Below are positions 27,871 through 38,473 of a stretch of 64,000 bases of DNA, in pieces (positions within the stretch are counted from its first letter, which is position 1; each line of letters starts with the position of its first letter). The notes beneath the pieces were generated by a model. It ran no database searches and had not been told where the DNA came from. It saw nothing but the letters and a program-made list of their open reading frames with translations. Both the position numbers and the translations under genes were made by a program. Source of the stretch: Porphyromonas pogonae (GTDB lineage: Bacteria; Bacteroidota; Bacteroidia; Bacteroidales; Porphyromonadaceae); the NCBI RefSeq assembly GCF_036320655.1, contig NZ_CP143258.1, forward strand, positions 682,001 to 746,000, read 5' to 3'.

Positions 27871-29424
27871 ATGTTTCTCGATCAAGATATCATTAATAAT
27901 CTCAAGGGTATTTTTGCCTCTCTGCAAAACGACTATACCCTTGTTGTTAATAGTACTGCCGATAAAAACGGCAGTGACCTCTCTGCCATGTGCCAAGAAG
28001 TAGCGTCTACCTCCCCTCGTATTACGGCACAGATAATACAAGGTGATAGACTGTCTCTGTCTTTGCTACGCAATGGTGAGACCACCGGTGTTGTCTTTCG
28101 CGGCATTCCTTCAGGGCACGAGTTTACGAGCTTCCTGATCTCTATCCTCAACGCTGACGGACAGGGAAAGAATCTGCCCGATGAATCTCTGCGAAGCCGT
28201 ATCGAACGACTCAATACACCTATACAGCTTACCACCTATGTTTCTCTAAGCTGTACCAATTGTCCGGATGTTGTGCAGAGCCTGAATATCATGGCATTGT
28301 ACAACCAAGGTATCAGTCATGAGATGGTAGATGGTGCTATATATAAGGAAGAGGTAGAGAGTCTGGGAATCAGTGCTGTGCCCGCCGTTTATGCCAATGG
28401 CAAGGAGCTTCACATGGGACAATCGTCGTTGGGAGAGCTATTGCTGAAACTTGAAAAAGCCGTGGGAGTATCTGAGTCGGAAGGCAAATCTGTAGACAAC
28501 ACTCCCAAGAGCTATGATCTCCTTGTTGTGGGCGGAGGTCCTGCAGGTGCTGCTGCAGCTATCTATTCGGCTCGCAAAGGGCTACGTGTGGCTATAGTGG
28601 CGGGGCGTATAGGCGGTCAGGTCAATGAAACTACCGGTATCGAGAATATTCCCTCGGTAGTAGAGACTACCGGTACCCAATTGGCTGCGGATCTGCGCCG
28701 TCATGCCGAGGTATATCACATAGATCTTTTGGAGCAACGTGAAGTAACGGGGATAAGTCTACAGGGAGAAAAGAAACTTGTAGCCACCAATCTGGGCGAA
28801 CAGTTTATAGCTGATCAAGTGATTATAGCTACAGGTGCTTCATGGCGTAAGCTGGGTGTCCCGGGCGAAGAGGAGCATATCGGTCGCGGTGTAGCTTTCT
28901 GCCCGCATTGTGATGGTCCGTTCTTCAAGGGTAAGGACATTGCCGTAGTAGGCGGGGGTAATTCAGGTATAGAAGCAGCCATAGACCTTGCAGGTATTTC
29001 TAGCCGTGTCACCGTGCTTGAGTTCATGCCTGAGCTCAAAGCCGACAGTGTGCTTCAGGAGAAGCTCAAGAGCTTACCTAATGTGGAAGTACTCAAGAAT
29101 GTAGCCACACAGGAAGTCGTTGGTGAGAATAATAAGGTCAAAGCTATTAAGCTAAAGCACCGTGAGTCCGGAGAGGAACTAAACATAGATCTGAGCGGTA
29201 TATTCGTTCAGATAGGCTTAGCGCCGAATACCAAGGCTTTTTCAGAGCTTGTAGAGACCAATCGTATGGGCGAAATAGTGGTAGACGAGCGTTGTCGTAC
29301 CTCTGTTCCCGGTATATATGCCGCCGGTGATTGTACTACGGTACCTTACAAACAGATTGTAATCGCTATGGGTGAGGGTGCCAAAGCAGCACTTACAGCC
29401 TTTGACGATAGGATCAGGATGTAG
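27871..29424 (+). CDS. ahpF: Alkyl hydroperoxide reductase subunit F
   Basis: A 517-residue flavoprotein that passes electrons from NADH to AhpC. The N-terminal thioredoxin-like double domain holds a redox CTNC pair (about residues 128-131, in [12 protein letters not shown]). The FAD-binding site [19 protein letters not shown] starts near 213, the second redox pair CPHC is at about 344-347, the NADH-binding [12 protein letters not shown] follows, and [24 protein letters not shown] is near the end. Length is normal. It is 244 bp after ahpC across a structured element. A bidirectional terminator follows. Confidence 0.97.
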   Translation: MFLDQDIINNLKGIFASLQNDYTLVVNSTADKNGSDLSAMCQEVASTSPRITAQIIQGDRLSLSLLRNGETTGVVFRGIPSGHEFTSFLISILNADGQGKNLPDESLRSRIERLNTPIQLTTYVSLSCTNCPDVVQSLNIMALYNQGISHEMVDGAIYKEEVESLGISAVPAVYANGKELHMGQSSLGELLLKLEKAVGVSESEGKSVDNTPKSYDLLVVGGGPAGAAAAIYSARKGLRVAIVAGRIGGQVNETTGIENIPSVVETTGTQLAADLRRHAEVYHIDLLEQREVTGISLQGEKKLVATNLGEQFIADQVIIATGASWRKLGVPGEEEHIGRGVAFCPHCDGPFFKGKDIAVVGGGNSGIEAAIDLAGISSRVTVLEFMPELKADSVLQEKLKSLPNVEVLKNVATQEVVGENNKVKAIKLKHRESGEELNIDLSGIFVQIGLAPNTKAFSELVETNRMGEIVVDERCRTSVPGIYAAGDCTTVPYKQIVIAMGEGAKAALTAFDDRIRM

Positions 29425-29474
29425 TATCTCTTCTTTATCGGATTTTTCTTATAAAACTTGTTTGCAAAAATAAT

Positions 29475-29513
29475 AACTGCCGGGCTCTTTCAATGAGAAC
29501 CCGGCAGTTTTGA
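29475..29513. terminator. Bidirectional terminator between ahpF and the TlpA-like gene
   Basis: AACTGCCGGG (29475-29484) pairs with CCCGGCAGTT (29500-29509); T-runs occur in both directions. It lies between two convergent genes. Confidence 0.85.
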
Positions 29514-29539
29514 TTTATTTCTTAAGGCCAAATCAGAGA

Positions 29540-30643
29540 TTAATTCATTGGTTTGGCATCCTTCATAGCTTCTTCTACGGCAGCTTTGATCTCTTCACCA
29601 AAAAGATTTCGTTTGATAATCTTTCCGTCAGGTCCTATAAGCATGATTTGTGGGATTCCATTTACACCATAGAGCTGTGTGGCTTCGTCTTTGTTTACAA
29701 TTTGAGGCCATGTGATTGGTAGTTCTTTCATGGCAGACAGGTGATCTTCCATCTTGTCCCAAACAGCTATACCCACTACTTCAAGTCCTTTGGATTTATA
29801 CTCTTCATATATTTTGGCAATATTGGGTATCTCTCTTCTGCAAGGTCCGCACCATGATGCCCAAAAATCTACAAGAGTGTATTTGCCTTTGCCCACATAA
29901 TCACTCAATTTTACAGCTTTGCCTGCATCATCAACGCCACTAAAGTCGATAAACATGGCTCCCGCTTGTGTCTTGAAGACATTCGCTTTAAACTCAAGTT
30001 GGCGTTTGACAACTCGGTCATTCAATACCTTATCTCCTGCTGACTTCTTGAAGCCCTCTAGCTCTTCTTGTGTAAGATCTGTCTGTAGTAATTCCACAAA
30101 AGCTTTTGCCCCTAATGCATCATTGTGGTGTTTTTCGTAAAGAGCTTTGTTCATCTGGGTATACTTGTTATTGAACTCTTTGTAGAGAGCTTCCCCTTTC
30201 TTTGAGATTTCTTCTTTTGGAGTTATAGAATCAGCTTGTAGATCTGCGATATTTTTTTGGAGTACCTCCATCATGCTGTCGGCTTGTGTGCTGAATGCTG
30301 AGTATTCGTCATTCAAAGCTGTGCCCGATGCAACGCGCTTGGTTAAATCTACTTTGATAGCACCCGGCTCAAATATCAGCGAAGTCATGTAGTCTTGGGG
30401 CATATAAACGGAGCCGAAGTTGAGTGTGTCACTCACTACACCTTTGAATGTGAAAGTATTGTTCTCTACTTTTACACTGTCTAGGGTAGTGTTTCGGTCT
30501 GCCATGAGGTAGACCATCTTTCCATTGGCATTCGCTTCCACAGGTATTGTCCCTGAAATTGTATACTCATTGGATGTTTTCTTACATGCAGTAAAAGCCG
30601 TCAATACGACCATGGCTGCCAATAAAGTCTTTTTAATAATCAT
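29540..30643 (-). CDS. TlpA/thioredoxin-like lipoprotein with DUF4369-type N-terminus
   Basis: A 367-residue lipoprotein (lipobox AFTAC, Cys 20). Residues about 25-125 look like the Bacteroidota DUF4369 beta domain (YTISGTIPVEANANGKMVYLM...). A helical linker follows, then a thioredoxin fold with the redox site WASWCGPCRREIP (about residue 264) and a cis-Pro loop in GVNGIPQIMLIGPDG. Such proteins act in the periplasm or at the membrane in disulfide reduction, cytochrome maturation or oxidative defence. It is convergent with ahpF, which fits but does not prove an oxidative-stress role. Confidence 0.88.
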   Translation of the reverse strand: MIIKKTLLAAMVVLTAFTACKKTSNEYTISGTIPVEANANGKMVYLMADRNTTLDSVKVENNTFTFKGVVSDTLNFGSVYMPQDYMTSLIFEPGAIKVDLTKRVASGTALNDEYSAFSTQADSMMEVLQKNIADLQADSITPKEEISKKGEALYKEFNNKYTQMNKALYEKHHNDALGAKAFVELLQTDLTQEELEGFKKSAGDKVLNDRVVKRQLEFKANVFKTQAGAMFIDFSGVDDAGKAVKLSDYVGKGKYTLVDFWASWCGPCRREIPNIAKIYEEYKSKGLEVVGIAVWDKMEDHLSAMKELPITWPQIVNKDEATQLYGVNGIPQIMLIGPDGKIIKRNLFGEEIKAAVEEAMKDAKPMN

Positions 30644-30847
30644 ATTTACAATGTGTTTGTGAGAAATCTATAGACTAAAGTATGAATATTTATCAACTGT
30701 ATAATAATCCATACTTCAAAAAAGCATAATATTTTTGATATAAACAAGAAAATCACCTGATTGGATTTCAAAAAGTCTAGTTATCCCTTTCTTTCTCCTA
30801 TTTCGCATGTATGCTGTCGTTTGGCCTTTTGAGCCATTACCTCTCTA

Positions 30848-33442
30848 TCAGTGGTTGGTAGGAACCCATTTCACGTAAGCAAAGTCCATGCGGTGGGGCA
30901 AATCCGTGTTAGACGGCAGGATGCGGATACCGATCTTATGGTGTCCCCTTTCGGGCATTATATTTTCCAGAGAGTACTCTTCCACATTTCTATCTTCTAT
31001 TCTGTTTTTGAGTGTAAAGGTATATACCTTATCAAGCTTCAACACTGCTCCTTTGTCAATATCCTCTTCTTCCCTTGCCACTACAAGTTCCACAGCAAGA
31101 TCACATTTCAGTGTTCCTTTATCTATCGTGATTTTATAGGAGCTCTCTTTGTCCTGATGTCTCATGCTTGTCTGGCTGTCATCTACGCCTGATATCTCCA
31201 GAGACATTACACGCATCGAATCCCAATTATCCGCCACTTGTCGCTTCCAGTTTATGATGTCCTTGGCTTTCTCGTTGTAGTTCTCATGCAGTTTGGCCGA
31301 TCGTTGCGCCAGCTTCTGATAAAACTTGGAGTAGTAGTCGTCCAGCATGCGTTTCATCGTGTAGTGTGGAGCAATAAAGTTCATCGAGTTCTTGATGTAC
31401 TGTACCCAGTCGTCAGAGAAGTCTTTCTCCTCTTTACTGAAATACAAGGGGATTATCTCATGCTCCAGTAAGTCGTATATGGTAGCTGCATCGAGCTTAT
31501 CCTGAAACTGCTGATCTTTGAAAGTTCTTTTGTCTGTGAGTGCCCAGCCCGCATTTTTACGATAACCTTCGTACCACCATCCGTCGAGCACCGACAAGTT
31601 GAGCACGCCGTTCATCTCCGCCTTCTCGCCCGATGTACCCGAAGCTTCCAGTGGTCGTGTGGGGGTATTCATCCAGATATCTACTCCCGCTATAAGTACC
31701 TTGGCTAGTCTGATGTCATAGTTTTCAAGGAAGATGATTTTCCCTATAAACTCAGGTCTGCGACTTATCTGCATAATATGCTTGATGAGAGCTTGTCCCC
31801 CTCCATCGGCCGGGTGCGCTTTGCCAGTGAAGATAAACTGTACGGGATGCTCAGCGTCATTGACGATTCTGCTGAGCCTGTCGAGATCCGTAAAGAGGAG
31901 GTGAGCACGCTTGTAAGTGGCAAATCGTCTGCCAAAGCCAATGAGAAGAGCATCGGGGTTTATACCTTCGAGTAGTTGAATCGACTGTTCGGGATTGCCA
32001 TTGTCTCTGATCCATTTCTCTCCATAATTTTTACGGATAAAATCGACCAGATGATTTTTTAGAGCTTTCCTCACTTCCCAGACCTCTTTGTTGGGGACGC
32101 TTTGTATCGCCGACCACAGCTCTTCCTGGTCTTGTTTCTCGAGATAATCTTTTCCGAATAGATTTACATAAAACTCGTGCCACTCAGGCGAAGCCCACGA
32201 AGGTAAGTGCACACCATTTGTGACATATCCTACATGGAGCTCTTCAGCGAAAAAACCTTTCCACACAGGAGAAAACATTTTTTGAGACACCTTACCATGG
32301 AGGAGGCTCACACCGTTTGCCTCCTGACAAGTGTTGAGGGCGAATACACTCATAGAGAAGCGCTCATTGCTTCCGGGATTTTCGCGCCCCATGTCAATAA
32401 ACTCTTGCCATGAGATATTCAACTTGTGTGGGAAATGCCCGAGGTATTTGCCAAAGAGGTCTTCGGTAAAATAGTCATGCCCTGCCGGTACAGGCGTATG
32501 TACAGTGTATAGCGATGATGCCCTCACAAGCTCCAGTGCCACGTCAAAAGACAACTGCTCATTTTGCACATAGTCTACAAGCCTCTGTGCTGTCATGAGA
32601 GCCGCATGCCCTTCGTTCATGTGATATACATCCTTCTTTATGCCCAGCTTATTGAGCAGCATGATACCCCCAACACCCAACAGGTACTCCTGTCTCATGC
32701 GGTTTTCCCAGTCTCCTCCGTAGAGTTTGTGAGTAATCTCTCTGTCCCAGTTGCTGTTCATGTCTATATCGCTATCCATGAGGTATAGGCTCACATGACC
32801 CACATCTACCTTCCAGATATAGCAGAAGACGGAGTGTGTAGAGAATGGTACTTCCAAGATCATGGGAGTACCGTCAGAGTTCATCACTTGCTTGATGGGG
32901 AGTTGTGTGAAGTCTTGCGCTTCATAGTTGGCGATCTGTTGGCCATCGGCACTCAGTCCTTGATTGAAGTAGCCGTATTTGTACAAGAAACCCACTGCTG
33001 CCATATCCACACGGCTGTCACTGGCTTCTTTGAGATAGTCTCCTGCCAATACACCCAAACCTCCCGAGTAGATCTTCAGCACATTGGTGAGTCCGTATTC
33101 CATGCTGAAATATGCTATCGAAGGCCTTTGGCTATTGATCGGTTGCTTCATGTAATTGTGGAAATCCTGATACACAGCGTCTATCTCAGCCATTAGCTCT
33201 GTGTTTTCTGTGATTTCATTGATGACGGATGTGGTGAGAGCTCTTGTCATCATTACAGGGTTGCCCTCTGTCTCTTCCCAAAGACTGGGTGATATTTTTT
33301 TGAATAGGTCTTGCGCTTTATAGTTCCAAACCCACCATAAATTGTGAGCTAGTATATCTAACTTCTCTAAATTTTCGGGGAGCTTTGAGTACGTATATAT
33401 CTCCGACCAAATTGGAGTGTTTGATTTTTTTTGAATGATCAT
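30848..33442 (-). CDS. glgP: Alpha-glucan (glycogen) phosphorylase, GT35
   Basis: An 864-residue alpha-glucan phosphorylase of the short, bacterial/archaeal type with an N-terminal DUF3417-like region (LDILAHNLWWVWN). It splits glycogen or maltodextrin with phosphate to give glucose-1-phosphate. Features include IAYFSMEYGL, IYSGGLGVLAGDYLKEASD, HMNEGHAAL, GRRFATYKRA, and the pyridoxal-phosphate region RPLEASGTSGEKAEMNGVLNLSVLDGWW. A C-terminal domain of about 150 residues beyond the catalytic core is usual in this subtype. A -7-like TATATTTG lies at 33507-33514 on the minus strand. Confidence 0.93.
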   Translation of the reverse strand: MIIQKKSNTPIWSEIYTYSKLPENLEKLDILAHNLWWVWNYKAQDLFKKISPSLWEETEGNPVMMTRALTTSVINEITENTELMAEIDAVYQDFHNYMKQPINSQRPSIAYFSMEYGLTNVLKIYSGGLGVLAGDYLKEASDSRVDMAAVGFLYKYGYFNQGLSADGQQIANYEAQDFTQLPIKQVMNSDGTPMILEVPFSTHSVFCYIWKVDVGHVSLYLMDSDIDMNSNWDREITHKLYGGDWENRMRQEYLLGVGGIMLLNKLGIKKDVYHMNEGHAALMTAQRLVDYVQNEQLSFDVALELVRASSLYTVHTPVPAGHDYFTEDLFGKYLGHFPHKLNISWQEFIDMGRENPGSNERFSMSVFALNTCQEANGVSLLHGKVSQKMFSPVWKGFFAEELHVGYVTNGVHLPSWASPEWHEFYVNLFGKDYLEKQDQEELWSAIQSVPNKEVWEVRKALKNHLVDFIRKNYGEKWIRDNGNPEQSIQLLEGINPDALLIGFGRRFATYKRAHLLFTDLDRLSRIVNDAEHPVQFIFTGKAHPADGGGQALIKHIMQISRRPEFIGKIIFLENYDIRLAKVLIAGVDIWMNTPTRPLEASGTSGEKAEMNGVLNLSVLDGWWYEGYRKNAGWALTDKRTFKDQQFQDKLDAATIYDLLEHEIIPLYFSKEEKDFSDDWVQYIKNSMNFIAPHYTMKRMLDDYYSKFYQKLAQRSAKLHENYNEKAKDIINWKRQVADNWDSMRVMSLEISGVDDSQTSMRHQDKESSYKITIDKGTLKCDLAVELVVAREEEDIDKGAVLKLDKVYTFTLKNRIEDRNVEEYSLENIMPERGHHKIGIRILPSNTDLPHRMDFAYVKWVPTNH

Positions 33443-33712
33443 AGATGCCGTTTTTTATTTATCCCATTCTAAGTATGTATATGCGTCGAATGTATTTCTT
33501 AATCTACAAATATAAGCTTAAATCCATGAACAAAAGAAAATCAGCTAAATATTATATGTTTATTAACAACGCTTTATTGATAATCAGGGTTGATTTTCTT
33601 TTTTTACATATTTAAATTGTATGTACCCCGGACAAATTACTATCATTCTGTCAGTTTTGCCGTGATTCTCCATTGGAGTCGCTTGTAGCATGCTACTGCT
33701 ATTCCGCGGGTA

Positions 33713-33743
33713 TTGACAAAGGGGGGGCTATGTTGTATCTTTG
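33713..33743 (+). promoter_or_regulatory. Promoter of cassette B
   Basis: TTGACA (33713-33718), 17 bp, then TATCTTTG (33736-33743). The flanks match the promoters of cassettes A and C, including GGGTATTGACAA and ATGTTGTATCTTTGTG. Confidence 0.78.
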
Positions 33744-34111
33744 TGATTGCAGTAAGCACATTCTATTTCCATCCCATAATAATATATTATTTCTACACGA
33801 TTTTATAAACGATACACAACTTTATGAGCCATACAGCACAGCATAATTCACTGATAAGTACAACCCCTCATGTATTCATACCTCAATACGCAAGGGGATA
33901 TTATGCTCCATCATAGGCTGTCCCTTTATCGCTCATTTCGCGTCGCTATCTCTTCGCCAAGAGTTGTAGCCGATGCCCTATCTTCATGGTAGTCTTGCTA
34001 CTAAGTATCATATTTCCCTCTCTGTTTTTCCTTAGGAGATCTTTTTCTCTGTATATCATCCTCTGCACATATCATTATTTGTCGGCCAATTCATGCTATA
34101 GAGTTGCCCCA

Positions 34112-34221
34112 TTTATCCTATACGGTCAGTTGACCTATCGTACACGGACGAACAACCTATCCTATACGGTTGATTAACTTATCATACACAGACAACGATC
34201 TTATCATAATAGAAATTTCTC
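34112..34221 (+). repeat. 22-bp minisatellite array B, five units
   Basis: Five abutting 22-bp units starting TTTATC, CCTATC or CTTATC and mostly carrying TATACGG or TACACGGAC. The fifth is degenerate after its first half. There are no spacers, so it is not a CRISPR array. Confidence 0.86.
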
Positions 34222-34707
34222 CTGTCAACCACCTACCATATACACTTCTATAATATTAAGGAATGGAATAATATGCTGATAGATTTTACAATTGCTCATT
34301 ATTGCATTCGAAAGGCAGACCTCTATTTATTTAGCCTCATTTTTCCTCTATTTTAAACCATGAAAAAGCCGTCCCTTATTTAGACTTTGTACAAATAAGC
34401 CTGTTTTCTTAACTAAGAAACATAAATTTTAGGGGCAATTTCACTTATGTTTAAATTATTTAGTTGTATTGATGCCAATGCTTTAATTCTTTTTGCTGTT
34501 TGTGGGCGGGCAATCATCAATCTATCATTTTGTCAGAATTTTATCTCCCACGGTATAGTTCGCTTTAAGGGAGATGTTTTAGACTTCCTATTTCATTGAT
34601 ATTAGTTTTATAGTTTTCAACATTTCCTTTAGTCTTGTATATAACTTACGGTTAATAAGAGAATTATTTATTTTGTGTATATAGATCGATGGAGAAGTGT
34701 ATTGGAG

Positions 34708-35131
34708 TTATCAACATTTTGGCGGAGTTGTTAGGATTTATGTTCAAAACTTTTGTTTTTACACCGTATTCATGTTCATAACTAGGTAATAACTCCATGT
34801 TCAGTGTGTACAAAGAAGATGGTGAATAGTATCAGGTGGGCATGCCTTGTTACATATATTCTTGTTGATAGTATGTGGATAATGTGTTGGTATTATGCTG
34901 TAATAGGCAATATAAATATGTTGATAACTTGTTGGTTTATTTTGTTGTGGTCTGATTAATATCTTTATAAATAGACTATTGAGTTATTAACATCCGATTT
35001 TCTACACTTGTGGTAATTATTTTTTACTTCGATCACAGGAGGTGTGGATAACTCCATGTTGCGGGAATAAATCGTGCACTTATCCTTACATGCCATGGAG
35101 TATACCCTACTAAATTACCTCATGTTGATAA
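34708..35131. other. Candidate chromosomal replication origin (DnaA-box cluster)
   Basis: In a gene-free AT-rich stretch there are two perfect DnaA boxes, TGTGGATAA (34874-34882 and 35043-35051), and three one-mismatch boxes, TTATCAACA (34708-34716) and TGTTGATAA (34919-34927, 35123-35131). Weaker versions lie at 34773, 34863 and 34984. Base composition switches from C-rich in the cassette B leader to strongly G-rich here; for example 34681-34740 has 18 G and 4 C. The flanking genes diverge (glgP left on minus, dgt right on plus), and minus genes predominate to the left and plus genes to the right. dnaA itself is not here. Confidence 0.55.
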
Positions 35132-35241
35132 CTGCTTACCGAGCCGTGCCGGGGCTGCTTCGGTTAGAAAGAATAGCTCTTAAAAAATCCTTATCTTTAA
35201 GCAGCCTAATCATGGTGGTACATAATAATAAACCAAGAGTT

Positions 35242-36582
35242 ATGATGAATTGGAGTCAACTGCTTTCGGATCGTCGACTAGGAGCATATGCCCAAGCGCC
35301 CGTAAGCAATAAATCTTTGAATAGGAGCGATTTTGAACGGGACTATGATCGCATGGTCTTTTCCACCCCTTTTCGCCGGCTCCAAAATAAGACTCAGGTA
35401 TTCCCCCTGCCCGGTATCATCTTTGTGCACAACAGGCTTACTCATAGTTTGGAAGTCAGCTGTGTGGGTCGCTCATTGGGCAATATGATATCTTCCTGTC
35501 TCGAGCAGCGACACGGCAGTGATGCCATACACTCTCGTGGTGCTATCAGCTCCATTGTGTCTGCCGCATGTCTGGCTCATGATATGGGTAATCCGCCATT
35601 CGGGCATAGCGGAGAGCGTGCCATCAGTGCATATTTCCTCGAAGGTGAGGGGCGCAAGTGGGTGGATATGGTAAAGCTTGAGGGCGATCGCTGGCAGGAC
35701 TTTACCAACTTCGAAGGTAATGCCAATGCCTTCAGGTTGCTTACCCATCAGTTCAAAGGCCGTCGCCCCGGAGGTTTTGCTTTGACGTACAGTACTATGG
35801 CCAGTATAATCAAATACCCTTACAGCAGTGAGCTGGCAGAGGGGCGCAATAAGTTCGGATTCTTTGCCTCGGAGGAGGAAACCATGAGGGAAATTGCCGA
35901 TGAATTAGGGTTGATAAAGATGAGCGACTCTCCGCTGAAATATGCTCGTTACCCGCTGGTGTATCTCGTGGAGGCCGCTGATGATATCTGCTATCAGATT
36001 ATGGACTTGGAGGATGCTTACAAACTACATATCCTGAGTGGTGAGGAGGTGCAAGAGCTGCTGTATGCTTTTTTTGACGAGGGCGAATTGCGGGAGATCA
36101 ATCGCGTGCTTACCTATATCAATGACAAGAATGAGCAAATTGCCTATCTGCGCTCCAAAGTAATCAATATACTGGTGGAGGAGACCGCATCGGTATTTCT
36201 CGACCATGAAACGGATATTCTGAGCGGAACTTTTACAAACACGCTTATCAATAGTATTTCGCCCAAATTGCATGCGGCCTTCCGTGCATGCACTGCAGTC
36301 GCTTATGACAAGATCTACAGAGCCAAAGAGGTTGTGGATGTAGAGCTGGCGGGGCATCGTATATTTCGCTTCCTCATAGAGCAGATGATGGAGGCGCTCA
36401 CTCATCCGCACTATCAGTACAGCCGTACGCTGCTCAACCGTGTGAGTTCGCAGTACGATACTGATCAGCCCACAACTTACGGCAAGATACAGTGCTCACT
36501 GGATTATATATCCGGCATGACAGATATATACGCCTTAGATTTGTACCGTAGTATAACGGGGATGAACTTACCGGGGCTATAA
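35242..36582 (+). CDS. dgt: dGTP triphosphohydrolase
   Basis: A 446-residue HD-domain enzyme that cleaves dGTP to deoxyguanosine and triphosphate. I start at ATG 35242 (MMNWSQLLSDRR). The frame is open back to 35074, but that extension has no family resemblance and contains a DnaA-like box. Motifs: RSDFERDYDRMVFSTPFRRLQNKTQVFPL, NRLTHSLEVS (metal His), and HDMGNPPFGHSGE (His about 113). It controls dNTP pools and is placed next to the candidate origin. A second ATG at 35245 is equally possible. Confidence 0.92.
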   Translation: MMNWSQLLSDRRLGAYAQAPVSNKSLNRSDFERDYDRMVFSTPFRRLQNKTQVFPLPGIIFVHNRLTHSLEVSCVGRSLGNMISSCLEQRHGSDAIHSRGAISSIVSAACLAHDMGNPPFGHSGERAISAYFLEGEGRKWVDMVKLEGDRWQDFTNFEGNANAFRLLTHQFKGRRPGGFALTYSTMASIIKYPYSSELAEGRNKFGFFASEEETMREIADELGLIKMSDSPLKYARYPLVYLVEAADDICYQIMDLEDAYKLHILSGEEVQELLYAFFDEGELREINRVLTYINDKNEQIAYLRSKVINILVEETASVFLDHETDILSGTFTNTLINSISPKLHAAFRACTAVAYDKIYRAKEVVDVELAGHRIFRFLIEQMMEALTHPHYQYSRTLLNRVSSQYDTDQPTTYGKIQCSLDYISGMTDIYALDLYRSITGMNLPGL

Positions 36583-36721
36583 TTGTTTTTGTTATATCAA
36601 GTATTATATTTGTCAGCGAAAACTCTGTCTCAAATCAATTAGGACGATCAGCAGAAAGTTTATGAATACGGTATGTATCCGTTGAATCGGAGTAAGCCGT
36701 GGAGTCAAATAAATATTGAAA

Positions 36722-37420
36722 ATGTCTAAGAAAATCATTGTTGCCATTGACGGTCACAGTTCTTGCGGTAAAAGCACAATGGCTAAAGATTTAGCCCGCA
36801 AGGTAGGTTACGTGTATGTTGATACCGGCGCCATGTATCGCGCCGTAACATTATATAGTCTGAATCATCAGTTGTGGCAGGGATCCATACCCGATGCCGA
36901 AGCTCTCGAACGCCATATTCATGACATCAGGATAGACTTCCGTCTCAATACCGAGACCGGTCTACCCGAGACTTATCTCAATGGAAAGAATGTAGAGCGT
37001 GAGATCAGGACGATGAAAGTATCAGGCCATGTAAGTCCTATCAGCACCTTATCCTTTGTGCGCGAAGCTATGGTAAAGCAGCAGCAAGCCATGGGACTTC
37101 ATAAGGGTATTGTGATGGATGGGCGGGATATCGGTACCACCGTTTTTCCCCATGCAGAGCTCAAAGTATTCGTCACTGCATCACCTGAGATAAGGGCTCA
37201 ACGACGCTTGGATGAGTTGCGGTCCAAAGGCGATAGTATGATAAGACTGGAGGATGTACTCAACAATCTGAAGGAGCGTGACTATATCGACTCGCATCGT
37301 GATGTGTCGCCCCTCAAAAAAGCTGAAGATGCACTGGTTTTGGACAATTCCAATATGACAATAGCAGAGCAAGATCAATGGTTGCTCGATCGGTTCAGGG
37401 AAAAGACAGAGAATGACTAA
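36722..37420 (+). CDS. cmk: Cytidylate kinase
   Basis: A 232-residue P-loop kinase phosphorylating CMP and dCMP. The P-loop is [44 protein letters not shown] and [21 protein letters not shown] are characteristic. The ATG at 36722 is chosen over an in-frame TTG two codons earlier. ispH follows 80 bp downstream, a cmk-ispH order common in the group. Confidence 0.96.
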   Translation: MSKKIIVAIDGHSSCGKSTMAKDLARKVGYVYVDTGAMYRAVTLYSLNHQLWQGSIPDAEALERHIHDIRIDFRLNTETGLPETYLNGKNVEREIRTMKVSGHVSPISTLSFVREAMVKQQQAMGLHKGIVMDGRDIGTTVFPHAELKVFVTASPEIRAQRRLDELRSKGDSMIRLEDVLNNLKERDYIDSHRDVSPLKKAEDALVLDNSNMTIAEQDQWLLDRFREKTEND

Positions 37421-37500
37421 AGCATTTGGCGAAGGCCGGATAAAACAGTAATGTCCGGAGCTTGCGCCAATTATTTAATTCATTTCTCAATATATCATTT

Positions 37501-38391
37501 ATGCAACTGCCTATAATAGAAATTGACGAAAAATCCGGCTTTTGTTTCGGTGTGATCAATGCGATCAAACATGCCGAAAAGGAATTGGAGGATTCGTCCG
37601 ATAAGCTCTACTGCTTGGGGGATATTGTGCACAATAACCAAGAGGTAGACAGGCTCGAAAAGAAAGGGATGCAGACCATCAACTACGATACACTGAAGAC
37701 CCTGAAGAATGCGCGAGTGCTTTTTCGCGCGCACGGAGAGCCCCCCGAGATATACAAAATGGCGCAAGATCATAATATCAACCTTGTAGATGCTACATGC
37801 CCTGTAGTGGTGCGCCTGCAACAGAGTATTCGCAATCATTACCAATCGTCGCGCGAACAGAATGCCCAGATCGTAATATACGGCAAACAGGGGCATGCCG
37901 AGGTAAACGGGTTGGTGGGACAGACTGGTGGTGATGCCATTGTGGTACAGGATATAGATGACCTGAACAAAGTGGACTTCTCGCGCCCTGTCATTTTGTT
38001 TTCTCAAACGACTAAACCCCTGGATGGTTTTCACGAACTTATCAATGAGATTGAACGCCGCATAGAACCGGGCGTGTCTTTTGAGTACAACGATACCATA
38101 TGTCGCCAAGTGGCCAATCGCATCCCGCATATACAAGAGTTTGCCCAAAGTCATGAGCTGGTCATCTTTGTAGCCGGGACTAAAAGCTCCAACGGTAAAG
38201 TCCTCTTCGGTGAGTGCCGCAAGAGTAACCCCAATAGTATATTCGTATCGTCGCCTGAACAGTTGACATTGGATATGCTCATGCCTTTGCCCCACACTAT
38301 AGGGATATGTGGAGCTACCTCTACACCCAAGTGGCAGATGGAGCAAATATCTGACAGAATATTATCCTTGCTCGAAGGTCTTAAGGAGTAG
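37501..38391 (+). CDS. ispH: 4-hydroxy-3-methylbut-2-enyl diphosphate reductase (IspH/LytB)
   Basis: A 296-residue iron-sulfur enzyme for the last step of the MEP isoprenoid pathway. The three cluster-binding Cys are visible: Cys15 in SGFCFGV, Cys100 in VDATCPVV and Cys201 in NDTICRQ. It also has RAHGEPPEIY and GICGATSTPKW. The start at 37501 is used because the upstream in-frame Met at 37462 adds 13 residues lying outside the family's N-terminus. A terminator follows 50 bp downstream. Confidence 0.96.
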   Translation: MQLPIIEIDEKSGFCFGVINAIKHAEKELEDSSDKLYCLGDIVHNNQEVDRLEKKGMQTINYDTLKTLKNARVLFRAHGEPPEIYKMAQDHNINLVDATCPVVVRLQQSIRNHYQSSREQNAQIVIYGKQGHAEVNGLVGQTGGDAIVVQDIDDLNKVDFSRPVILFSQTTKPLDGFHELINEIERRIEPGVSFEYNDTICRQVANRIPHIQEFAQSHELVIFVAGTKSSNGKVLFGECRKSNPNSIFVSSPEQLTLDMLMPLPHTIGICGATSTPKWQMEQISDRILSLLEGLKE

Positions 38392-38440
38392 GAGTTAAGG
38401 GTATAACGTTCATAGTGTCGTATAGGCCATATGATATTCA

Positions 38441-38473
38441 GGGAGATTCCTATCATGGGAACCTCCCTTTTTT
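38441..38473 (+). terminator. Terminator of cmk-ispH
   Basis: GGGAGATTCC (38441-38450) pairs with GGGAACCTCCC (38457-38467) with one mismatch, followed by six T residues. Confidence 0.85.

Larger units (their letters stand above)
33640..34536 (+). other. Noncoding promoter-repeat cassette B (about 0.9 kb)
   Basis: Same order as cassettes A and C. The upstream motif CTATCATTCTGTCAG (33640-33654) lies 58 bp before TTGACA, as in A. Then come the promoter (33713-33743), a 368-bp C-rich leader, five 22-bp units (34112-34221), and a tail with inverted repeats at 34375-34421 nearly identical to A's. It ends with CTATCATTTTGTCAG (34522-34536). No ORF here looks protein-coding. Transcription runs toward the candidate replication origin that starts 170 bp further on. 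Confidence 0.7.

Noticed and set aside
35074-35241. N-terminal extension of dgt to 35074
   Set aside because: The extra 56 residues are not dgt-like and the stretch contains a DnaA-box-like site; ATG 35242 gives the normal family start.
37495-38346. 283-aa minus-strand ORF
   Set aside because: It is fully antisense to ispH, which has all catalytic cysteines; the antisense product resembles nothing.
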